DNA from: Humibacter ginsenosidimutans
GTDB lineage: Bacteria; Actinomycetota; Actinomycetes; Actinomycetales; Microbacteriaceae
Assembly: GCF_007859675.1 (NCBI RefSeq)
Contig: NZ_CP042305.1
Coordinates: 1,240,001 to 1,304,000 of the forward strand
DNA: 64,000 nucleotides
Direction of reading: 5' to 3'
In this document: one piece after another, positions 58,905 through 64,000 of the stretch
Numbering within the stretch: position 1 is the first letter of the stretch
How the letters are laid out: each line of letters starts with the position of its first letter
The notes under the pieces: model-generated
Databases searched by the model: none
What the model was told of the DNA's origin: nothing
Seen by the model: the letters and a program-made list of their open reading frames with translations, nothing else
Made by a program: the position numbers and the translations under genes

Positions 58905-60293
58905 ATGGACGTTCTCTTCCTCATCATCGGGCTCGTGGTCGGCGCGGTCGCCGGAGTGTTCGGCGGCGTGATCCTCGCGCGCAGGCAGGCTCCCGTCGAC
59001 GGCGACGTGGTGCGCGAAGATCCGGCCGTGATCGCCGCCAAGCACACGGCCGACATCGAGCGGGTTCGCGCAGAGAATGCCTCGCAGCTCGCCGGCGTCC
59101 AGTCGCAGCTCGCCGCGTCACAGGCGACGATCACGAACCTGCGCGAACAGGGGACGAAGGCCGAAGAGCAGTTCCGCGAGCAGATCCAGGCGCTCCGCGA
59201 CCAGCAGCGTTCGACGCAGGAACAGCAGCGGATCGACCAGGCAGAGCGGGTCGAACGCGAGAAGCGCGAAGCGCAGGTGCTGCAGGCGCTCGCCCCGGTG
59301 CGCGCGACGCTCGACGCCATGCAGCGCAAGGTCACCGAGCTCGAGCAGCAGCGCAGCCAGCAGTACGGCTCGCTGTCCGAGCAGCTCAAACAGGCGCACC
59401 TCTCGGACGAAGCGCTGCGTGCGACCACCGAGTCGCTGGCGAGCGCGCTGCGCTCGAACAACGTGCGCGGTGTGTGGGGTGAGACCCAGCTGCGCCGAGT
59501 CGTGGAGGCCGCCGGCCTCACGCAGCACGTCGACTTCGAGACGCAGATGAGCATCACGTCCGATGCCGGCGCCGGCCGACCCGACATGGTCATCCAGCTG
59601 CCGGGCGGCAAGTCCATCGCGGTCGACGCGAAGGTGCCGTTCGACGCGTACCTCGAGGCGAGCCAGATCCCGGTCACCGCGGTCGGCGAAGAGGGCGCGC
59701 GCCGCAAGCAGCTGCTGGAGAAGCACGTCAAGGCGATGCGCGGTCACATCGACGCGCTGGCCAAGAAGACGTATTGGGAGGGCCTCGCCGCGAGCCCCGA
59801 GTTCGTGGTGGCGTTCGTGCCAAGCGAGTCCCTGCTCTCCGCGGCCCTGGAGGCAGATCCGACGATCCTCGACTACTCGTTCGGCAAGCGCGTCGCCCTG
59901 GCGTCGCCGGTCAACCTGTGGGCGGTGCTCAAGACCGTCGCTTACACGTGGCAGCAGCAGGCGGTGAGCGACGAGGCGAAGCGCCTCTTCGACCTCGGCA
60001 ACACGCTCTATCAGCGGCTGGGCGCACTGGCCGGCCACGCCGACGGGCTCCGGCGCGCCATCGAACGCACCGTCGACAGCTACAACAAGTTCGCGGCCTC
60101 GCTGGAGTCTCGAGTGCTCGTCACCGCTCGCCAGTTCCCCGGAATCGACGAGACGAAGCTGATCGACGAGGCCGAGCCCATCCACGCCACGCCGCGCAAG
60201 CTCACCGCACTGGAGCTCGAATCGCCCGCCGTCGAACCGGTCGCGCTGAACGGCTCCGACACCACCGAAGAGACCCGCGAACTGAGCGCCTGA
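58905..60293 (+). CDS. rmuC: DNA recombination protein RmuC
   Basis: A 462-residue RmuC. An N-terminal helix (VLFLIIGLVVGAVAGVFGGVI) anchors it, followed by a long coiled coil (about 45-190, rich in Gln/Glu/Arg) and the RmuC domain (RGVWGETQLRRVVEAAGLTQ; VAFVPSESLLSAALEADPTI; LASPVNLWAVLKTVAYTWQQ). The family is a predicted nuclease-like protein that limits recombination at inverted repeats. It stands between an exonuclease gene and convergent glpX, from which it is separated by 25 bases. Confidence 0.93.
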   Translation: MDVLFLIIGLVVGAVAGVFGGVILARRQAPVDGDVVREDPAVIAAKHTADIERVRAENASQLAGVQSQLAASQATITNLREQGTKAEEQFREQIQALRDQQRSTQEQQRIDQAERVEREKREAQVLQALAPVRATLDAMQRKVTELEQQRSQQYGSLSEQLKQAHLSDEALRATTESLASALRSNNVRGVWGETQLRRVVEAAGLTQHVDFETQMSITSDAGAGRPDMVIQLPGGKSIAVDAKVPFDAYLEASQIPVTAVGEEGARRKQLLEKHVKAMRGHIDALAKKTYWEGLAASPEFVVAFVPSESLLSAALEADPTILDYSFGKRVALASPVNLWAVLKTVAYTWQQQAVSDEAKRLFDLGNTLYQRLGALAGHADGLRRAIERTVDSYNKFAASLESRVLVTARQFPGIDETKLIDEAEPIHATPRKLTALELESPAVEPVALNGSDTTEETRELSA

Positions 60294-60318
60294 CGGCGCG
60301 CGAGCCGAGAGAGTCGCC

Positions 60319-61354
60319 TCACCACCACTTCGAGACGGGGTGCTCGGCGCTGATGCGCCGCACCGTTCCCGACTTCGAACGCAGCACGATGCTGCTGGTG
60401 TGGATGATCGGTCCGTCGCGGCGAACGCCGTCGACGAGGCCGCCGTCGGTCACCCCGGTGGCGACGAAGATCGTGTTGTCGCCTGCCACCAGATCGTCGA
60501 GCTCGTAGACCCGTCCCGACTCGAGGCCGGATGCCTCTGCTTTCGCCCGCTCGTCCTCGTCTCGCGGCGCGATCATGGTCTGCATGAAGCCGCCGAGTGC
60601 CTTGATGGCGCACGCCGTCGTGATTCCCTCCGGGCTGCCGCCGATGCCGACGCACACGTCGATGCGAGTGCCTGGGCGAGCCGCGTTGATGCCTCCGGCC
60701 ACGTCGCCGTCGAGCAGGAGTCGGGTGCCGGCGCCAGCATCCCTGATCTGCTCGATGAGCTCGGCGTGCCGCGGCCGGTCCAACACCGCGACGCGGAGGT
60801 CGCCGACCTCGCGGCCCGTGGCGGCGGCCAATGCTCGCAGGTTCTCGCCGATCGGACGGCGGATGTCCACGACGCCGTGACCCTCCGGACCCGTGACGAT
60901 CTTGTCCATGTAGTACACGCTCGAGGCATCCAGCATCGAACCGCGGTCGCTGACCGCGATGACCGACAGCGCGTTCTGGCGCCCGGCCGCCGTGAGCGAC
61001 GTGCCGTCGATCGGGTCGACCGCGATGTCGCACGCAGGTCCGTCGCCCGTCCCCACGCGCTCGCCGTTGAAGAGCATCGGCGCCCGGTCCTTCTCGCCCT
61101 CGCCGATCACGACGGTGCCGTCGAAGGCGACCGTCGCGAGGAACGCCCGCATCGCGTCGACCGCCGCGCCGTCGGCATCGTTCTTGCGCCCCTTGCCGAT
61201 CCAGGGCGTGGCCCTGATCGCCGCAGCCTCGGTCGCGCGCACGAGCTCGAGCGCGAGGTTGCGGTCGGGAGTCAGCGCATTCCGGGTCGCCGGCCCGAGT
61301 TGCTGCTCTGCGCCGGCGGCGGACGGGGGGGACGGTGATCGTTGATGTGCTCAC
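60319..61354 (-). CDS. glpX: Fructose-1,6-bisphosphatase class II, apparent 1-base frameshift near 5' end
   Basis: A lithium-sensitive phosphatase of gluconeogenesis. Motifs: ATPWIGKGRKNDADGAAVDA, VIGEGEKDRAPML, AVDPIDGTSLTA and VCVGIGGSPEGITTA. As written, the open frame begins only at the GTG at 61242, inside the conserved N-terminus (RNLALELVRATEAAAIRA). Upstream, that frame continues without any start to a stop, but a GTG at 61354 opens MSTSTITVPP in another frame. Removing one base from the G7 tract 61325-61331 joins them into a normal 344-residue protein. The C-terminus (ISAEHPVSKWW) is intact. Divergent from fbaA. Confidence 0.9.
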
Positions 61355-61527
61355 ACTTCAACGATCCGCTCTATTCGATGCTCTTTCGCCATGAATCCGA
61401 ACGAATGATTCGCAGTTCTTCACGAAAGGTGAAGTCTCACGACTGCAGACCAGCGCCTCGAAATCCGCGGGAGCCCGACCGCCCTAGACTCGAGACGATT
61501 CCCGCCCAGCTTTCTTTTGGAGACTTC

Positions 61528-62559
61528 ATGCCCATCGCGACCCCGGAACAGTACGCCGAGATGCTCGATCGCGCGAAGAAGGGCGGGTTCGCCTACCCGG
61601 CCGTCAACGCGGCATCCTCGCAGTCGATCAACGCGATTCTCCAGGGCCTCACCGAGGCGGGCTCCGACGGCATCATCCAGGTGACGACCGGCGGCGCCGA
61701 CTACTTCGCGGGTCAGACCGTGAAGGCCCGCGCGACCGGCGCGCTCGCATTCGCCAAGTTCACGACCGAGGTCGCCAAGAGCTACCCGATCACCGTCGCG
61801 CTGCACACCGACCACTGCCCGAAGCCGGCCCTCGAGGACTTCGTGCTTCCGCTGATCGCCGCCTCCGAAGAAGAGGTGCGAGCGGGCCGCAACCCGATCT
61901 TCCAGTCGCACATGTGGGACGGCTCCGCCGTGCCGCTGGCGGAGAACCTCGAGATCGCGCAGGAGATGCTGAGGCGCACGCGAGCCATCAACGCCATCCT
62001 CGAGGTCGAGATCGGCGTCGTCGGCGGCGAAGAAGACGGCGTGAAGCACGAAGGCACCAACGAGGCCCTGTACACGACGGTCGGCGACGTGACCAAGGCC
62101 GTCGAGGCCCTGGGCCTCGGCGAGAACGGCCGCTACATCGCGGCGCTCACGTTCGGCAACGTGCACGGCGTCTACAAGCCGGGCAACGTCAAGCTGCGCC
62201 CCGAGCTGCTCGGCGAGATCCAGGCCGGCATCGCGGAGAAGTTCGGCACCGGCCCCAAGCCGCTCGACCTCGTCTTCCACGGCGGCTCCGGCTCGACCGA
62301 CGAGGAGATCGCGGCGGCGGTCGCCAACGGCGTCATCAAGATGAACATCGACACCGACACGCAGTACGCCTTCACCCGTTCGGTCGCCGGCTACATGCTC
62401 AGCAACTACGACGGCGTGCTCAAGATCGACGGCGAGGTCGGCAACAAGAAGCAGTACGACCCGCGCGCATGGGGCAAGGTCGCAGAGACCGCCATGGCGC
62501 AGCGCGTCATCGAGGCCACGCAGCAGCTGGGCTCGGCGGGCAAGTCGCTCGGTGCCTGA
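61528..62559 (+). CDS. fbaA: Fructose-bisphosphate aldolase, class II
   Basis: A 343-residue zinc aldolase that interconverts fructose-1,6-bisphosphate with dihydroxyacetone phosphate and glyceraldehyde-3-phosphate. Metal and substrate motifs: ALHTDHCPKPALEDFV (His/Asp), EVEIGVVGGEEDGV, TFGNVHGVYKPG, LVFHGGSGSTDEE and KMNIDTDTQYAFTR. The ATG giving MPIATPEQYAEML has GGAG six bases upstream. A TAGACT -10-like box lies about 35 bases before it. Its divergent partner glpX acts on the same metabolite in the opposite pathway direction. A strong hairpin follows. Confidence 0.97.
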   Translation: MPIATPEQYAEMLDRAKKGGFAYPAVNAASSQSINAILQGLTEAGSDGIIQVTTGGADYFAGQTVKARATGALAFAKFTTEVAKSYPITVALHTDHCPKPALEDFVLPLIAASEEEVRAGRNPIFQSHMWDGSAVPLAENLEIAQEMLRRTRAINAILEVEIGVVGGEEDGVKHEGTNEALYTTVGDVTKAVEALGLGENGRYIAALTFGNVHGVYKPGNVKLRPELLGEIQAGIAEKFGTGPKPLDLVFHGGSGSTDEEIAAAVANGVIKMNIDTDTQYAFTRSVAGYMLSNYDGVLKIDGEVGNKKQYDPRAWGKVAETAMAQRVIEATQQLGSAGKSLGA

Positions 62560-62583
62560 CCGAAGCTCAGCACGGCTCCACAT

Positions 62584-62621
62584 GACGGATGCCTCGTCCC
62601 GGCCGGGGCGAGGCATCCGTC
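62584..62621. terminator. Bidirectional terminator hairpin between fbaA and DUF6264 gene
   Basis: The arms GACGGATGCCTCGTCCC (62584-62600) and GGGGCGAGGCATCCGTC (62605-62621) pair over 17 positions with one G-U wobble and a 4-base GGCC loop. It lies between convergent genes, 25 bases after the fbaA stop. Confidence 0.85.
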
Positions 62622-62640
62622 GTCTGCAGACTCAAAGCCG

Positions 62641-63233
62641 TCAACCGCCGCTCTGCGTGTAGAAGCTGACGAACGCGGGATCGTGCAACGCGAGGATCGT
62701 CGCCATCAACGCGCTCGTGAACACGGCGAGGATGCCCGCGGCGAGCGGAATCCAGAACGCGATCCTGCCGCGCAGGATGCTCCAGGCCGCGAGCGCCGCC
62801 GCCGCAACCCACAGCACGACGAAGACACCGGCCGTCACATAGCCGAGCGTCGTCGTGAGCTCGGTGGCTTTGTAGTCCCCAGCGATGCCGAAGGCCCGGT
62901 ACATGGTGTCGATCTGCGCCACGAGCGAGCTCGTTCCGGAGAAGGCCCCGATCACGTCGTAGAGCCCGAGCACCAGCAGCGCGATCGTCGCTATGCGATC
63001 GAACGGATGCCGCATCGACGGTGCTGCGGGCCCGGCCGCTCCCCGGGCGCCGCCGGCGGCACCGGTCGGCCAGAGGCATCCGTCTGACCTCCGACCGGTG
63101 CGACCTGATCGGGTTCGGGTTCCGGCGGCGCATAGTGCGGATTGAGCTCCGGGGACTTGATGGCCGCACGCTGTTGCTCCGGCGTCGCGTACTCGCCGTA
63201 CTGCGGCTTCGGCCGCCCCGCGTCTCCACTCAT
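62641..63233 (-). CDS. DUF6264-type membrane protein, apparent 1-base frameshift
   Basis: The 5' part encodes [20 protein letters not shown] and a Pro-rich linker; the 3' part encodes [20 protein letters not shown] and four membrane helices ending [10 protein letters not shown]. The two lie in different frames. Adding one base at the C4 tract 63041-63044 (+ strand) joins them through [15 protein letters not shown] into a 197-residue protein. The PxPQYGEYA opening plus four helices is the layout I know from DUF6264 proteins of Microbacteriaceae. The start overlaps the ispH stop as ATGA. Function unknown. Confidence 0.78.
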
Positions 63234-64000
63234 CGCTCGTGACCTCCGAGCGCCCTGGCGTCCTGCCGCCCGTTCTCGTCGCGGCGAAGCTCCTTCGGCA
63301 GCGAGAAACGCAGGTCTTCCTCCGCGGTCTGCACGATTTCGACGTCGTCGTACCCGGCGCCGGCGAGAGCGTCGAGCACCTGTTGCACGAGCACCTCCGG
63401 CACGGATGCCCCGCTCGTCACCCCGACGCTCGACACGCCGTCGAGCCATTCCTGCCGGATCTCGTCGGCGTAGTCCACCCGGTGCGCGGCCTTGGCCCCT
63501 GCCTCCTTCGCCACCTCGACGAGTCGCACCGAGTTGGACGAGTTGGCCGAGCCGACGACGATCACCAGGTCGGCCTGCTGTGCGACCTTCTTGATCGCCA
63601 CCTGGCGATTCTGGGTGGCGTAGCAGATGTCGTCGCTGGGCGGGTCGGCCAGGTGCGGAAAACGCTCGCGCAGCAGGCGAACGGTCTCCATGGTCTCGTC
63701 GACCGAGAGCGTGGTCTGCGAGAGCCAGACCACCCGCTCGGGATCACGCACCTGGATGCGCTCCACATCGGCCGGTCCGTTGACCAACGTGACGTGGTCG
63801 GGCGCTTCGCCGGCTGTTCCCTCGACCTCTTCGTGCCCCGCGTGGCCGATCAGGAGGATCTCGTAGTCGTCGCGGGCGAACCGCACGGCCTCACGGTGCA
63901 CCTTCGTGACCAGGGGGCAGGTCGCATCGATCGCGAGCAGCCCGCGATCGGCCGCGGCCTGAACCACGGAGGGCGCGACACCGTGTGCGCTGAACACGAC
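63230..64000 (-). CDS. ispH: 4-hydroxy-3-methylbut-2-enyl diphosphate reductase, C-terminal part (cut by window edge)
   Basis: IspH (LytB), a 4Fe-4S enzyme that makes IPP and DMAPP in the last step of the non-mevalonate isoprenoid pathway. About 257 residues are visible. Two of the three cluster cysteines are present in [17 protein letters not shown] and [14 protein letters not shown]. Also seen are [15 protein letters not shown] and [16 protein letters not shown], and the substrate-binding [19 protein letters not shown]. The frame stays open past the right edge, so the start and first Cys are outside. The C-terminus has the usual charged tail ([14 protein letters not shown]). It is coupled to the DUF6264-type gene. 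Confidence 0.95.
   Translation of the reverse strand, partial: VVFSAHGVAPSVVQAAADRGLLAIDATCPLVTKVHREAVRFARDDYEILLIGHAGHEEVEGTAGEAPDHVTLVNGPADVERIQVRDPERVVWLSQTTLSVDETMETVRLLRERFPHLADPPSDDICYATQNRQVAIKKVAQQADLVIVVGSANSSNSVRLVEVAKEAGAKAAHRVDYADEIRQEWLDGVSSVGVTSGASVPEVLVQQVLDALAGAGYDDVEIVQTAEEDLRFSLPKELRRDENGRQDARALGGHER

Noticed and set aside
60319..61242. Annotating glpX from the internal GTG at 61242
   Set aside because: That start cuts off the conserved RNLALELV segment, which is present in frame just upstream and joins to a proper start after a one-base correction in the G7 tract.

Overview
The window is high-GC chromosomal DNA of an actinobacterium, most likely a member of the Microbacteriaceae (Leifsonia/Microbacterium-like). 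The evidence is the strong G/C bias at third codon positions, frequent GTG starts, many 4-nt ATGA/GTGA gene overlaps, a DUF6264-type gene next to ispH, mycobacterial-type DapD and DapC, and a short stem-loop repeat family with the GGGTTTCGAGAC/CTCCTCAACCC ends that I associate with this family. The gene order Mrp / DUF1003 / MgtE_N-CBS / TatB / O-methyltransferase / DUF3117 / dapE-dapD / dapC-fdxA resembles, in scattered form, the dapC-to-mrp part of the Mycobacterium tuberculosis chromosome. This is mainly core genome. I see no prophage, integrase, transposase, CRISPR array, rRNA or tRNA gene.

Layout. 0-8.9 kb: 3' end of pepP, a stress-type membrane protein, an MgtE_N/CBS-DUF1003-Mrp operon, a PLP decarboxylase/transporter pair, tatB, an O-methyltransferase and DUF3117. 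9-23 kb: membrane mannosyltransferase, divergent dapE/dapD, a penicillin acylase, gltA, dapC-fdxA, and the iron-uptake operon efeUOB behind a DtxR/IdeR-like box. 23-33 kb: typA and an oligopeptide ABC importer whose fused ATPase gene is separated from its permeases by an opposing PH-domain gene. 33-35.4 kb: a small accessory patch with a CPBP protein, a G-quadruplex-prone tract, and an AbiEi-like/nuclease-like gene bounded by two copies of a palindrome. 35.4-46 kb: the glycine cleavage operon gcvTHP under a tandem glycine riboswitch, divergent from an NrtR-like regulator followed by nadA-nadB-nadC-cysteine desulfurase. 46-54 kb: VWA/solute-binding protein, PPOX protein, Fpg/Nei glycosylase, GNAT with a coupled 43-residue ORF, YchF, HAD hydrolase and methyltransferase. 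54-58 kb: a heterodimeric ABC exporter whose upstream region carries two copies of a 16-bp palindrome. 58-64 kb: DEDDh exonuclease, rmuC, glpX, fbaA, DUF6264 and the 3' part of ispH.

Functional themes: lysine/diaminopimelate synthesis (dapC, dapD, dapE), central carbon (gltA, glpX, fbaA), de novo NAD synthesis with its own Fe-S helper, one-carbon supply from glycine, iron uptake, and peptide import and drug-type export.

The most important caution for users is that five otherwise well-conserved genes (efeU, gcvT, the NAD-locus cysteine desulfurase, glpX and the DUF6264 gene) are each broken by one base at a G/C homopolymer. In every case adding or removing one base restores a full-length family member. 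This points to sequencing or assembly indels more than to real pseudogenes, and the annotation below treats them as single genes.
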